DNA of 64,000 bases from Mixta calida (lineage in GTDB: Bacteria; Pseudomonadota; Gammaproteobacteria; Enterobacterales; Enterobacteriaceae): positions 1,532,540-1,596,539 of the forward strand of contig NZ_CP026378.1 of the NCBI RefSeq assembly GCF_002953215.1. Reading direction: 5' to 3'. How positions within the stretch are numbered: the stretch's first letter is position 1; each line of letters starts with the position of its first letter. Below are positions 18,150 to 27,375 of the stretch, piece by piece. The notes under the pieces were generated by a model. It saw nothing but the letters and a program-made list of their open reading frames with translations. It ran no database searches and had not been told where the DNA came from. The position numbers were made by a program, and so were the translations under genes.

Positions 18150-18629
18150 ATGGATTCACTCGTCGTTCCAGACTTAGACGTATTACGACGTTGGCTGGAT
18201 CAGCAAAGCATTACCTGGTTTGAATGCGACGCCTGTCAGGCGCTGCATCTGCCGCACATGCAGAATTTCGATGGCGTTTTCGATGCCAAAATCGATTTGG
18301 TCGATAACGTCATTCTGTTTTCCGCCCTTGCAGAGGTGAAGCCCACGGCGCTGATTCCGCTCGTGGGGGATCTGTCGCAAATCAACGCCGCGTCGCTGAC
18401 GGTGAAAGCGTTTCTGGATATTCAGGATGATAATCTGCCGAAGCTGATTGTCTGTCAGTCACTGTTGATCGAAGCCGGTATTACTTACGGTCAGTTCGTC
18501 CATTTTCTGCGTCAGAGCGAAGAGCAGATCTCAATGGTGATTATGGAAGCCTTCGCCAATAATTTGCTGTTGATGGGGGAAGAAGATGAACCTGTCGCGC
18601 CCGATCAGCGTTTGCCCGTTCTGCACTGA
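18150..18629 (+). CDS. ybjN: YbjN stress-related regulator-like protein
   Basis: A 159-residue cytoplasmic protein (E. coli 158) with no TM segment. Strong blocks include CQALHLPHMQNFDGVFDAKID near residue 33 and QDDNLPKLIVCQSL near 90. The fold resembles type III secretion chaperones (YbjN domain), and in E. coli it affects motility, biofilm and exopolysaccharide. The exact biochemical role is unclear. It has AGG at a workable distance before the ATG and is separated from rimK by 89 bases. Confidence 0.9.
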   Translation: MDSLVVPDLDVLRRWLDQQSITWFECDACQALHLPHMQNFDGVFDAKIDLVDNVILFSALAEVKPTALIPLVGDLSQINAASLTVKAFLDIQDDNLPKLIVCQSLLIEAGITYGQFVHFLRQSEEQISMVIMEAFANNLLLMGEEDEPVAPDQRLPVLH

Positions 18630-19022
18630 TTCTCTCTTCAGCCGTTATTTCCTCTCTTTTCGCGCCCCTTCCCGCTTTTCCAGCCGGGGAAGCGGCGCAC
18701 TTCACATTTTTATGCTGCGTTTAGGCCTTTAATGCCACATATTTCTCGCCGTTTATGCTGGTCTGGCATATCACATAGGTGAAACATGCATAAATAATCG
18801 ATAAAAGGCGTTTTTTACTCTGGGGTATGGCCTGAATGCCAGCATGCGGCTATGCTTGCGGGGCTGCATCGTGGGTGCGGTAAACCGCACGCGGCGCGCG
18901 GCGTTTTCTCAGCGGCCAGCACTGAATAACGATTCACTGTCACAGCTGATACGCAAGGGGAGGCCGGCCGGCTTCTTCTGTTCTGCATCTGAAGTTTGAT
19001 CCCGATTCTGGAGGAAGGAAAC
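18630..19022. other. 393-bp gap upstream of potF
   Basis: No gene is seen. It should hold the potF promoter and a leader. The stretch at 18690-18810 is AT-richer, with several TGCC/GGCA motifs and a repeated TTTATGCTG. I looked for a sigma-54 GG-N10-GC element, because E. coli potFGHI responds to nitrogen limitation, and did not find a convincing one. Confidence 0.5.
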
Positions 19023-20135
19023 ATGTTAAACAACCACGGCAAGAAATGGTTGTCTGGTGTGGTGGCTGGCGTGCTGATGGCGGCTTCCGCCGGCGCTATG
19101 GCGGAACAGAAAACCCTGCACGTTTATAACTGGTCAGATTATATCTCGCCCGATACCGTTCCCGATTTCGAGAAGCAGACCGGCATTAAAGTGATTTATG
19201 ACGTGTTTGATTCCAACGAAGTGCTGGAAGGCAAACTGATGGCTGGCAGCACCGGCTACGACGTGGTGGTGCCGTCATCGAGCTTTCTGGCGCGTCAGCT
19301 GCAGTCCGGCGTTTTCCAGCCGCTCGATAAAAGCAAGCTGCCTAACTACAAGAACCTCGATCCTGAGCTGCTGAAAAAGGTTGAACAGCACGATCCGGGC
19401 AATAAATACGCTATCCCTTATCTGTGGGCCACCACCGGCATCGGCTATAACGTCGATAAGGTGAAGGCGGTGCTGGGCAAAGACGCGCCGGTCGACAGCT
19501 GGGATCTGGTGCTGAAGCCGGAAAATCTTGAGAAACTGAAAAGCTGCGGCGTCTCTTTCCTTGACGCGCCGGAGGAGATTTTCGCCACCGTGCTGAACTA
19601 CCTCGGCAAAGATCCCAACAGCAGCGACGCGAAGGATTACTCCGGCGCAGCGACCGATCTGCTGCTGAAGCTGCGTCCGAATATTCGCTATTTCCACTCC
19701 TCGCAGTACATCAACGATCTGGCTAACGGCAACACCTGCGTGGCGATCGGCTGGGCGGGCGACGTGTTGCAGGCGAAAAACCGCGCGGCGGAAGCGAAAA
19801 ACGGCGTCAATATCGCCTACAGCATTCCGAAAGAGGGCGCGCTGGCCTTCTTCGATATGATGGCGATCCCGAAAGACGCGAAAAACCTCGATGAAGCCTA
19901 TCAATGGCTGAACTACATCATGGACCCGAAAGTGATTGCGCACATTTCCGACAAGATGTTCTACGCTAACGGTAACAAGGCGTCGCTGCCGCTGGTGAGC
20001 GAAGCGGTGCGCAACAACCCTGGCATTTTCCCTACGCCGGAAACTATGTCCAGGCTGTTCGTGCTGAAAGTGCAGGAACCTAAACTGGACCGTGTGCGCA
20101 CCCGCGCATGGACCAAAGTAAAAAGCGGTAAGTAA
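19023..20135 (+). CDS. potF: Putrescine-binding periplasmic protein PotF
   Basis: The periplasmic receptor of the PotFGHI putrescine importer. From the ATG at 19023 it has 370 residues, as in E. coli, with GGAGGAAGGA directly upstream. The signal peptide ends GAMAE (about residue 26). The mature part is a two-lobe spermidine/putrescine-binding protein: LHVYNWSDYISPDT at its start, and WATTGIGYN and CVAIGWAGDV inside, segments that include aromatic residues stacking on the polyamine. An ATG 27 bases upstream lacks a ribosome binding site. A hairpin after the stop separates potF from the less expressed potGHI. Confidence 0.96.
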   Translation: MLNNHGKKWLSGVVAGVLMAASAGAMAEQKTLHVYNWSDYISPDTVPDFEKQTGIKVIYDVFDSNEVLEGKLMAGSTGYDVVVPSSSFLARQLQSGVFQPLDKSKLPNYKNLDPELLKKVEQHDPGNKYAIPYLWATTGIGYNVDKVKAVLGKDAPVDSWDLVLKPENLEKLKSCGVSFLDAPEEIFATVLNYLGKDPNSSDAKDYSGAATDLLLKLRPNIRYFHSSQYINDLANGNTCVAIGWAGDVLQAKNRAAEAKNGVNIAYSIPKEGALAFFDMMAIPKDAKNLDEAYQWLNYIMDPKVIAHISDKMFYANGNKASLPLVSEAVRNNPGIFPTPETMSRLFVLKVQEPKLDRVRTRAWTKVKSGK

Positions 20136-20167
20136 TTCGCAAACGCGAATACCCATCGCAGGCTAAA

Positions 20168-20200
20168 GACAACAGAGGCGCGGTTCCGGCCTCTGTTGTC
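20168..20200 (+). promoter_or_regulatory. Intercistronic hairpin potF-potG
   Basis: A perfect 12-bp stem (GACAACAGAGGC and its complement) with a 9-base loop, followed by TTATTTG, 32 bases after potF. The weak T-run suggests partial termination or 3'-end protection of the potF message, which would give more receptor than channel subunits. Confidence 0.65.
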
Positions 20201-20255
20201 TTATTTGTGCGGCCCCGTGCCGTGAGTGTCCGCTTAGCGCCGGAGAGTAAAGTTA

Positions 20256-21389
20256 GTGAACGACGCGATCCCCCGTCCTCCCCATAAAACGGCAAAGGCC
20301 CTGACGCCGCTGCTGGAGATCCGCAACCTGACCAAATCGTTTGATGGCCAGCACGCTGTCGATGACGTCAGCCTGACGATTTATAAAGGCGAAATTTTTG
20401 CGCTGCTCGGCGCTTCGGGCTGCGGCAAATCGACCCTGTTGCGCATGCTGGCGGGGTTTGAAGCGCCGACCCACGGCCAGATCCTGCTCGACGGGCAGGA
20501 TCTTTCCCATGTGCCGCCTTACCAGCGCCCGATCAATATGATGTTCCAGTCCTATGCGCTGTTTCCCCATATGACGGTGGAACAGAATATCGCCTTCGGC
20601 CTGAAGCAGGACAAGCTGCCGAAGGGCGAAATCAGCAGCCGCGTGGCGGAAATGCTGGCGCTGGTGCATATGCAGGAGTTTGCGAAGCGCAAGCCGCACC
20701 AGCTTTCCGGCGGCCAGCGTCAACGCGTGGCGCTGGCGCGTAGCCTGGCGAAGCGTCCCAAGCTGCTGCTGCTGGATGAGCCAATGGGCGCGCTGGATAA
20801 GAAACTGCGTGACCGCATGCAGCTGGAGGTAGTGGATATCCTTGAGCGCGTCGGCGCCACCTGCGTGATGGTGACGCACGATCAGGAAGAGGCGATGACC
20901 ATGGCGGGCCGCATCGCCATTATGAACCGCGGCAAATTCGTTCAGATCGGCGAGCCGGAGGAGATCTATGAGCATCCCACCAGCCGCTACAGCGCCGAAT
21001 TTATCGGCTCGGTTAACGTCTTTGAGGGGCTGCTGCGCGAGCGGCGCGAAGATGGCCTGGTCATCGACAGCCCTGGTCTGGTGCATCCGCTGAAGGTCGC
21101 TTCCGACGTGTCGATCATGGATAACGTGCCGGTCTCTATCGCGCTGCGTCCTGAAAAAGTGATGCTTTGCGAGCAGGTGCCGGAAGATGGCTGCAACTTC
21201 GCCGTCGGCGAGGTGGTGCATATCGCCTATCTGGGCGATCTGTCGATTTATCATGTACGGCTGCACAGCGGACAGATGATCAGCGCGCAGCTTCAGAACG
21301 CGCATCGCTTCCGTCAGGGCGCGCCGACCTGGGGCGATGAAGTGCGTCTCAGTTGGGACGCCGACAGCTGCGTCGTACTGACGGTATAA
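20256..21389 (+). CDS. potG: Putrescine ABC transporter ATPase PotG
   Basis: The cytoplasmic ATPase that drives putrescine uptake through PotHI. The 377 residues equal E. coli. It has Walker A GASGCGKST near residue 53, Q-loop MMFQSYALFPH, the signature LSGGQRQR near 150, Walker B LLLLDEP, switch histidine VTHDQEEAMTMAG, and a C-terminal TOBE domain from about 290. GTG start at 20256 with GGAG 11 bases upstream. The first 15 residues match the E. coli N-terminus, supporting that start. It is followed 10 bases later by potH. Confidence 0.96.
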   Translation: MNDAIPRPPHKTAKALTPLLEIRNLTKSFDGQHAVDDVSLTIYKGEIFALLGASGCGKSTLLRMLAGFEAPTHGQILLDGQDLSHVPPYQRPINMMFQSYALFPHMTVEQNIAFGLKQDKLPKGEISSRVAEMLALVHMQEFAKRKPHQLSGGQRQRVALARSLAKRPKLLLLDEPMGALDKKLRDRMQLEVVDILERVGATCVMVTHDQEEAMTMAGRIAIMNRGKFVQIGEPEEIYEHPTSRYSAEFIGSVNVFEGLLRERREDGLVIDSPGLVHPLKVASDVSIMDNVPVSIALRPEKVMLCEQVPEDGCNFAVGEVVHIAYLGDLSIYHVRLHSGQMISAQLQNAHRFRQGAPTWGDEVRLSWDADSCVVLTV

Positions 21390-21399
21390 GAGGGCGCAT

Positions 21400-22344
21400 A
21401 TGAAACAACCTGTTGCCGCGGCGCAGCCCGGCGCTTTCGGCCGCACGCTGACGCGGCTGAAAATGGCTCACGGACGCAAGCTGGCGATCGCGCTGCCCTA
21501 TTTCTGGCTGGTGCTGTTCTTCCTGCTGCCGTTCCTGATCGTGCTGAAGATCAGCTTTTCCGAGATCGCGCGCGCTATTCCGCCTTATACCGATCTGATC
21601 GCCTGGGCGGACGACCAGCTGACGCTGGTGTTCAATCTGGGGAATTATCTCCAGCTGACGGACGATCCGCTTTACGTCGACGCCTATTTACAGTCGCTGA
21701 AGGTGGCGGCGATTTCGACGCTGATCTGCCTGGTGGTAGGCTACCCGCTCGCCTGGGCGGTGGCGCAAAGCCCCGCCTCGGTGCGCAATATCCTGCTGCT
21801 GCTGGTGATCCTGCCGTCATGGACTTCCTTTCTGGTGCGCGTTTACGCCTGGATGGGGCTGTTGAACAGCAACGGTATCCTTAACCGCTTTTTAATGTGG
21901 CTGGGGGTTATCGATCATCCGCTGGCGATCCTCTATACCAATACGGCGGTCTATATCGGCATTGTCTACTGCTATCTGCCGTTTATGGTGCTGCCGATCT
22001 ACACCGCGCTGACGCGCATCGACTATTCGCTGGTGGAAGCCTCGCTCGACCTGGGCGCGCGCCCGCTGAAAACCTTTTTTAGCGTGATCGTGCCGCTGAC
22101 GAAGAACGGCATTATCGCCGGGTCGATGCTGGTGTTTATTCCGGCGGTAGGGGAGTACGTGATCCCTGAACTGCTGGGCGGGCCGGACAGCATAATGATC
22201 GGCCGCATCCTGTGGCAGGAGTTTTTCAATAACCGCGACTGGCCGGTCGCCTCGGCGCTGGCGGTGATTATTCTGCTGATTTTGATTCTGCCGATCATCT
22301 GGTTCCACAAGCATCAAAACAAAACCCTGGAGGAGAAGGCATGA
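21400..22344 (+). CDS. potH: Putrescine ABC transporter permease PotH
   Basis: A 314-residue inner-membrane channel subunit (E. coli 317) with six TM helices and the EAA loop EASLDLGARPLKTF near residue 210. It forms a heterodimer with PotI. The N-terminal 25 residues are cytoplasmic, and the protein starts at ATG 21400 with GAGG-type pairing. Its last four bases overlap the start of potI (ATGA), which implies coupled synthesis of the two channel halves. Confidence 0.95.
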   Translation: MKQPVAAAQPGAFGRTLTRLKMAHGRKLAIALPYFWLVLFFLLPFLIVLKISFSEIARAIPPYTDLIAWADDQLTLVFNLGNYLQLTDDPLYVDAYLQSLKVAAISTLICLVVGYPLAWAVAQSPASVRNILLLLVILPSWTSFLVRVYAWMGLLNSNGILNRFLMWLGVIDHPLAILYTNTAVYIGIVYCYLPFMVLPIYTALTRIDYSLVEASLDLGARPLKTFFSVIVPLTKNGIIAGSMLVFIPAVGEYVIPELLGGPDSIMIGRILWQEFFNNRDWPVASALAVIILLILILPIIWFHKHQNKTLEEKA

Positions 22345-23186
22345 GCAATCTGCCCGCTGTTCGTTCGCCATGGCGGCTGGTGATTCTGCTGCTGTGCTTC
22401 AGCTTCCTTTATGCGCCGATGTTGCTGCTGGTGGTCTACTCGTTCAACAGTTCGCAGCTGGTGACCGTCTGGGAGAGCTTCTCGCTGCACTGGTATCGGG
22501 TGCTGTTCCAGGACAGTGCGATGATCAGCGCGGTGACGCTGAGCCTGACCATCGCCGCGCTTAGCGCCACGATGGCGGTGGTGCTGGGCACGATCGCGGC
22601 GGTGGTGATCGTGCGCTTCGGCCGTTTCAAGGGCTCGACCGGCTTCGCCTTTATGCTTACCGCGCCGCTGGTGATGCCCGATGTGATCACCGGCCTGTCG
22701 CTGCTGCTGCTGTTTGTAGCGATGGGGCATGCGTTGGGCTGGCCAGGCGATCGCGGCATGCTGACCATCTGGCTGGCGCACGTTACCTTCTGCACCGCTT
22801 ACGTCTCGGTGGTGATCAACTCGCGCCTGCGCGAGCTGGATCGCTCGATTGAGGAAGCGGCGATGGACCTGGGCGCGACGCCGCTGAAGGTCTTTTTCGT
22901 GATTACCGTACCGATGATCGCGCCAGCGCTGGTCACCGGCTGGCTGCTCGCTTTTACCCTGTCGCTCGACGATCTGGTGATCGCCAGCTTTGTCACCGGT
23001 CCGGGGGCTACCACGCTGCCGATGGCGATTTTCGCCACCGTGCGCCGCGGGGTGAACCCGGAGATCAACGCGCTTGCCTCGCTGATCCTGTTTGTGGTCG
23101 GGCTGGTCGGCTTTATCGCCTGGCGCTTTATGGCGCATGAAGAGAAGCAGCGGGTACGCGATATTCAGAAAGCGAGACGTAGCTAA
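22341..23186 (+). CDS. potI: Putrescine ABC transporter permease PotI
   Basis: The second channel subunit has 281 residues, the same as E. coli PotI. It shows six TM helices and the EAA loop EEAAMDLGATPLKVF near residue 172. It overlaps potH by four bases, with GGAGAAGG upstream of the ATG. It is the last transport gene; ybjO follows after 123 bases without an obvious terminator, so read-through into ybjO is possible. Confidence 0.95.
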   Translation: MSNLPAVRSPWRLVILLLCFSFLYAPMLLLVVYSFNSSQLVTVWESFSLHWYRVLFQDSAMISAVTLSLTIAALSATMAVVLGTIAAVVIVRFGRFKGSTGFAFMLTAPLVMPDVITGLSLLLLFVAMGHALGWPGDRGMLTIWLAHVTFCTAYVSVVINSRLRELDRSIEEAAMDLGATPLKVFFVITVPMIAPALVTGWLLAFTLSLDDLVIASFVTGPGATTLPMAIFATVRRGVNPEINALASLILFVVGLVGFIAWRFMAHEEKQRVRDIQKARRS

Positions 23187-23309
23187 AATCCGAAACCTTT
23201 GCCACTATTGATTGCAGGGTTCTGCAGCGTCAGATCGCGTCCGACAGAGGGGCGGCGCGGTCTGACGTACAGGGTGAACGTGGTCTGCTGCGATGCAAGG
23301 AGTCGGTGA

Positions 23310-23786
23310 ATGTCGGAAGTTTTCAGAACCGGTAAAGTGGTTACGCGCTACCCGCAGGCGCCTGTTCCGGTCCTGATCGCCGGGCAGGCGATTATCGCCA
23401 CCCGCTGCCTTAGCGTGCTGCTGCTGGCGAATGAGCTGGGCTATGACGGGGTGTCCGACTTTATTCACCGCAGCGCCCAGGCCTGGGACTCCACGCTGAT
23501 TTTTTTCGCCAGTCAGATTATCTTTTTTATCGAGCTGCGCAGCGCCCTGACGTTGATGCGCGGTTCGCGTCGCGGTCGCGCCACTTATCTGATTACCCAG
23601 GCGATCGTGCTGCTCTATCTCTGGGCCGCGTCGATGGGCTGGATCTATCCCGAAATCTTCAGCCTCAGCGGGGCGGGCAGCATCGATATTTTGCATAATC
23701 TGCTGCTGCATAAAATGCCCGATCTGCTGGTGCTGGCGCTGCTGTTTTTGCCCGCCGCCAGCCGGCAATTTTTTCAGCGAAACTGA
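23310..23786 (+). CDS. ybjO: Inner-membrane protein YbjO
   Basis: A 158-residue protein (E. coli 162) with four predicted TM helices. Conserved blocks are DFIHRSAQAW near residue 50, YLWAASMGWIYPEIFS near 108 and LPAASRQFFQ at the end. It belongs to the DUF2593 group, whose function is unknown. AAGGAG lies 9 bases upstream of the ATG. It sits between potI and rlmC, as in E. coli. Confidence 0.85.
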   Translation: MSEVFRTGKVVTRYPQAPVPVLIAGQAIIATRCLSVLLLANELGYDGVSDFIHRSAQAWDSTLIFFASQIIFFIELRSALTLMRGSRRGRATYLITQAIVLLYLWAASMGWIYPEIFSLSGAGSIDILHNLLLHKMPDLLVLALLFLPAASRQFFQRN

Positions 23787-23846
23787 GTGGCTGATGCTAC
23801 AATCCTGCCCCGCAAACCGGCACACCCACTCATCACAGGTTTAATC

Positions 23847-24974
23847 ATGCATTGCGCGCTTTACGATGCAGACCGCTGTCGCTCCTGTCAGTGGCTGACA
23901 CTCCCTTATCCCCAACAGCTGCGGCAGAAGCAGGATCATTTGCAGGCGCTGCTCACCGATATAACGGTCGGCGAATGGCGTTCGCCGGTGAGCTCGCCGC
24001 AGCAGGCGTTTCGCAACAAGGCGAAAATGGTGGTAAGCGGCAGCGTCGAGCGCCCGGTGCTGGGCATCGTACAGCGCGACGGCAGCCCGGTCGATCTCAC
24101 CGCCTGTCCGCTCTATCCCGCCAGCTTTGCGCCAGTGTTCGAGGTGCTGAAGCCCTTTATCGCCCGCGCCGGTCTGACGCCCTATAACGTGGCGCGGCGG
24201 CGCGGCGAGCTGAAGTTCCTGCTGTTGAGCGAAAGCGCGCTCGACGGCAGGCTGATGCTGCGCTTTGTGCTGCGATCGCAGGCGAAGCTGGACCAGCTGC
24301 GCGCCGCGCTGCCGTGGTTACAGCAGCAGCTACCGCAGCTGTCGGTGATCTCCGCCAATATCCAGCCGGTGCATATGGCGATTCTGGAAGGGGAGGAGGA
24401 GATCGCGCTGACGGAAAATCAGGCGCTGGCGGAACAGCTGAATCACGTCCCGCTCTGGATTCGGCCGCGCAGCTTTTTTCAGACCAACCCGGCGGTGGCG
24501 GCGCAGCTGTATGACACCGCGCGTCAGTGGGTCAGCGAGCTGAATATCCATGCCATGTGGGATCTTTTCTGCGGCGTCGGCGGTTTTGGGCTGCATTGCG
24601 CCACGCCGGAGATGCGCCTGACCGGGATTGAGATTAGCGCCGAGGCGATCGCCTGCGCGCAGCGTTCGGCGCAGCAGCTTGGACTGAAAAAGGTGCAGTT
24701 TGCGGCGCTCGACTCCACGCGCTTCGCCACGGGCGAAGAGGCGGTGCCGGAGCTGGTGCTTGTTAACCCGCCGCGTCGCGGCATCGGCGCCGAACTGTGC
24801 GATTATCTGAGTCGTATGGCGCCGGCGTGGCTGCTCTATTCCAGCTGCAACGCTGAGACTATGGCGCAGGATATTGCCCGTCTGGAGAATTATCGCGTGC
24901 TGCGCGTGCAGCTGTTCGATATGTTTCCGCATACCACGCACTATGAGGTGTTGACGCTGCTGCAACGCAGGTAA
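23847..24974 (+). CDS. rlmC: 23S rRNA (uracil-747-C5) methyltransferase RlmC
   Basis: The enzyme adds a methyl group to U747 of 23S rRNA using S-adenosylmethionine and carries an iron-sulfur cluster. The ATG at 23847 gives 375 residues, as in E. coli. Cluster cysteines are Cys3, Cys11, Cys14 and Cys87. The SAM fold has [14 protein letters not shown] near residue 237, LVNPPRRG near 307 and the catalytic Cys334 ([10 protein letters not shown]). The in-frame ATG 60 bases upstream lies at the ybjO stop and would add residues absent from the family. The gene is convergent with artJ. Confidence 0.95.
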   Translation: MHCALYDADRCRSCQWLTLPYPQQLRQKQDHLQALLTDITVGEWRSPVSSPQQAFRNKAKMVVSGSVERPVLGIVQRDGSPVDLTACPLYPASFAPVFEVLKPFIARAGLTPYNVARRRGELKFLLLSESALDGRLMLRFVLRSQAKLDQLRAALPWLQQQLPQLSVISANIQPVHMAILEGEEEIALTENQALAEQLNHVPLWIRPRSFFQTNPAVAAQLYDTARQWVSELNIHAMWDLFCGVGGFGLHCATPEMRLTGIEISAEAIACAQRSAQQLGLKKVQFAALDSTRFATGEEAVPELVLVNPPRRGIGAELCDYLSRMAPAWLLYSSCNAETMAQDIARLENYRVLRVQLFDMFPHTTHYEVLTLLQRR

Positions 24975-25099
24975 GGAACAAGGCGGCGCGCGGCTTAAAG
25001 CGTTGCCGACGCGTCCGCCAGAGGCGTTACCGGCCAACAGTCGGGCCGGTAAAGAAGGTCAGTGCAAGCACGTTGATCGGCAGATAGCCCGACAGGCGA

Positions 25100-25831
25100 T
25101 CAATGGGCAAACCACTTGTCGTTAATCTTTTGCAGCGTGCCGTCCGCTTTGATCGCCGCCAGCGCGTCGTTCAGCTTTTTCAGCAGCGCCTGGTTGTCAG
25201 GGCGCACCGCGATGCCGAGGCCGGTGCCGAAATATTGCGGGTCGGTGACCGGCTGGCCAACAGTGCCCAGCTGCGGATTCGCCTTCAGCCACTCATTCAC
25301 TACCGCCGTATCGCCGAATACGCCGTCAAGACGGCCATTTTTCAGATCAAGGATGGCGTTCTGATAGCTGTCGTAGGCTACCGGAACCACTTCAGGATGC
25401 TTATCCTGCAAATAACGCTGATGGGTGGTGCCGTTTTCCATGCCGATGCGTTTCCCCTTCAGCGCTTCCATCGTCGGATATTTTCCTTTCGCCGCAATCA
25501 CCACCGCTGAGTTGGCGTAGTAGGGCTGGGTAAAGGCGACCTGTTTGCTGCGCTCCGGCGTAATATCCATCCCGGAAATGACCGCATCATAGCGACGAAA
25601 CTTCAGCGCCGGGATCAGGCTGTCGAAGGCGTTGTTAGTAAAGGTGCACTCCGCTTTGATCTGTTGGCACAGCGCGTTAGCCAGATCGATATCGAAACCG
25701 ACAATCTGGTTATCGCTGTTGAGCGATTCAAAAGGCGGGTAGGTTGCGGAGGAGGCGAAACGAATTTTTTCCGCTGCGCCTGCATTCATTGCCACGCCCG
25801 CCAGCATGGCGGCCAGTAACCATTTCTTCAT
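25100..25831 (-). CDS. artJ: Arginine-binding periplasmic protein ArtJ
   Basis: The high-affinity L-arginine receptor of the Art system. From the ATG at 25831 it has 243 residues (as E. coli) with AGGAG 8 bases upstream; an ATG 21 bases earlier precedes that site and is rejected. The signal peptide ends NAGAAE. SBP_bac_3 fold: IRFASSATYPPFE, GFDIDLANALC and MENGTTHQRYL. It is transcribed separately from artPIQM, behind a terminator, and has tandem ARG boxes upstream, so arginine should repress it through ArgR. Its near neighbour artI is a paralogue. Confidence 0.94.
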   Translation of the reverse strand: MKKWLLAAMLAGVAMNAGAAEKIRFASSATYPPFESLNSDNQIVGFDIDLANALCQQIKAECTFTNNAFDSLIPALKFRRYDAVISGMDITPERSKQVAFTQPYYANSAVVIAAKGKYPTMEALKGKRIGMENGTTHQRYLQDKHPEVVPVAYDSYQNAILDLKNGRLDGVFGDTAVVNEWLKANPQLGTVGQPVTDPQYFGTGLGIAVRPDNQALLKKLNDALAAIKADGTLQKINDKWFAH

Positions 25832-25891
25832 CGGGTCTGCTCCTGTTTTCATTATGCTATTTGCCCAGCGGCGGAAAACAAGATGCCATTT

Positions 25892-25930
25892 AATGCATGT
25901 TTATGCAAATAAAATGTATAATTAATGGAA
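25892..25930 (-). promoter_or_regulatory. Tandem ARG boxes (ArgR operator) of artJ
   Basis: Two 18-bp imperfect palindromes, 25892-25909 (core TGCAT-GTTT-ATGCA) and 25913-25930 (core TGTAT-AATT-AATGG), are separated by 3 bp, which is the standard ArgR operator layout. The first is symmetrical; the second is weaker on one side. They begin 60 bases upstream of the artJ ATG. Confidence 0.7.
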
Positions 25931-25955
25931 AAGGCGGGTTAAACCCGCCTTTTTA
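25929..25955. terminator. Terminator after artM
   Basis: An AAGGCGGGTT / AACCCGCCTT stem, A- and T-flanked on both strands, 30 bases past the artM stop. It ends the artPIQM transcript just before the artJ operator region. Confidence 0.85.
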
Positions 25956-25986
25956 TGGTTACTTACCGTTTTTATCACCGCTGCAA

Positions 25987-26655
25987 TCAGTTGCGTCGTT
26001 CAAACGCCAGCGCACGATGTTCAATCAGACGCATCAGCAGCGTCAGCAGGCCGTTGACGCACAGATAAATCAATCCGGCGGCGGCGAACACCATCACATC
26101 ATAGGTGCGGCCGTAGAGCAGCTGACCGTGGCCCATTACCTCCATCAGCGTGATGGTATAGGCCAGCGAGGTGCTCTTAAACACCAGCACCACCTCGTTG
26201 GAATAGGAAGAGAGGGCGCGCTTAAAGGCGTAAGGCAGCAGAATGCGCATTGTGTCGCGGCGCGTCATGCCCAGCGCGGCGCAGGACTGCCATTGACCGG
26301 CGGGAATAGCGCGCACCGCGCCGTAAAACAGTTGGGTGGTATAGGCGGCGCTGTTTAACGACAGCGCCAGCAGGGCGCAGAGCCAGGGCTGCGAAAGCAG
26401 CTGCCACAGCCAGTCGATCTTCTGGATCGAAGGAAACTGTCCCGGTCCGTAGTAGATCAGGAAGATCTGCACCAGCAGTGGCGTGCCGGTAAACAGAGTG
26501 ATATAGCCTCTTACCAGCTGGCTGACCACCGGCGTTTTCAGCGACAGCACCATGGTGAACAGCAGGGAGAGCACCAGCGCCGCCACCAGCGAGGCCACGG
26601 TGAGCGTCAGGCTGGTTTGCAGCCCTTTAAGCAGCTCAGGCAAATAGTCGAGCAT
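25987..26655 (-). CDS. artM: Arginine ABC transporter permease ArtM
   Basis: A 222-residue inner-membrane subunit (as E. coli) of the ArtPQM arginine channel. It has five TM helices of the HisMQ type, the N-terminal VLSLLFTMVLSLKTPV segment and the EAA-like loop CAALGMTRRDTMRILLPYAF near residue 142. Its ATG overlaps the artQ stop by one base (TGATG), so it is coupled to artQ. A terminator follows it. Confidence 0.95.
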   Translation of the reverse strand: MLDYLPELLKGLQTSLTLTVASLVAALVLSLLFTMVLSLKTPVVSQLVRGYITLFTGTPLLVQIFLIYYGPGQFPSIQKIDWLWQLLSQPWLCALLALSLNSAAYTTQLFYGAVRAIPAGQWQSCAALGMTRRDTMRILLPYAFKRALSSYSNEVVLVFKSTSLAYTITLMEVMGHGQLLYGRTYDVMVFAAAGLIYLCVNGLLTLLMRLIEHRALAFERRN

Positions 26656-27371
26656 CAGCTGTTCCCCCGTTCGAAGCGGGTGGTCCGCAGTTCAATGCGT
26701 TTCAGCACCGCCTGGCTCAGCAACGTAATCAGCAGATAGATTGCCGCCGCCAGCAGATACCAGGTAAAAGGCTCCTGGGTGCGGGTGGCGATACTGCGGG
26801 TTTGCAGCATCAGATCGTTAACGCTGATCAGCGAAACCAGCGCGGTATCCTTCAGCAGCACCAGCCACTGATTGCCCAGCCCCGGCAGGGCATGACGCCA
26901 CATCTGCGGCATAATCAGCCGGAAAAAGATGGCCGACTTTTTCATGCCCAGCGCCTGACCCGATTCCCACTGTCCAACCGGCACCGCCTTCAGCGCGCCG
27001 CGCAGCGTCTGCGAGGCGTAGGCGGAATAGAGGATGGCAAGCGCGATCACGCCGCACAGAAAGGGACTGACGTCGAAGTTGTCGATCTGCATCTGCACCG
27101 GCAGCGTAAACAGGCCGAGGTTAATCGTGAAGCCGTCGGAGAGCAGCAGCAGCAGTTGCGAGGCGCCGAAATAGATAAACAGCACCACCAGAATTTCCGG
27201 CAGGCCGCGCAGCAGCGTCACCAGACCGGTGCCGACCCAGGCGACCGGACGCAGACGCACCGATTCCCAGCCGGCAAACAGCATCGCCAACAGCAGGCCG
27301 AGGATCAGCGCGCAAACGGCAAGGCCGACGGTCATCCCGGCGGCGCTTGCGAGTGGAAGTAATTCGTTCAT
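26655..27371 (-). CDS. artQ: Arginine ABC transporter permease ArtQ
   Basis: A 238-residue inner-membrane partner of ArtM, the same length as in E. coli. TM helices cover most of the chain, and the EAA-like loop [21 protein letters not shown] is near residue 136. The start lies 4 bases after artI, so it is tightly coupled. It ends in a one-base overlap with artM. Confidence 0.95.
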   Translation of the reverse strand: MNELLPLASAAGMTVGLAVCALILGLLLAMLFAGWESVRLRPVAWVGTGLVTLLRGLPEILVVLFIYFGASQLLLLLSDGFTINLGLFTLPVQMQIDNFDVSPFLCGVIALAILYSAYASQTLRGALKAVPVGQWESGQALGMKKSAIFFRLIMPQMWRHALPGLGNQWLVLLKDTALVSLISVNDLMLQTRSIATRTQEPFTWYLLAAAIYLLITLLSQAVLKRIELRTTRFERGNS

Positions 27372-27375
27372 CTAA

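Noticed and set aside
18690-18860. Sigma-54 promoter before potF
   Set aside because: Several TGGC motifs exist, but none has GC at the required 10-base distance from GG.
25028-25052. Terminator between rlmC and artJ
   Set aside because: TTACCGGCC / GGCCGGTAA is a good stem, but neither strand has a T-run behind it.
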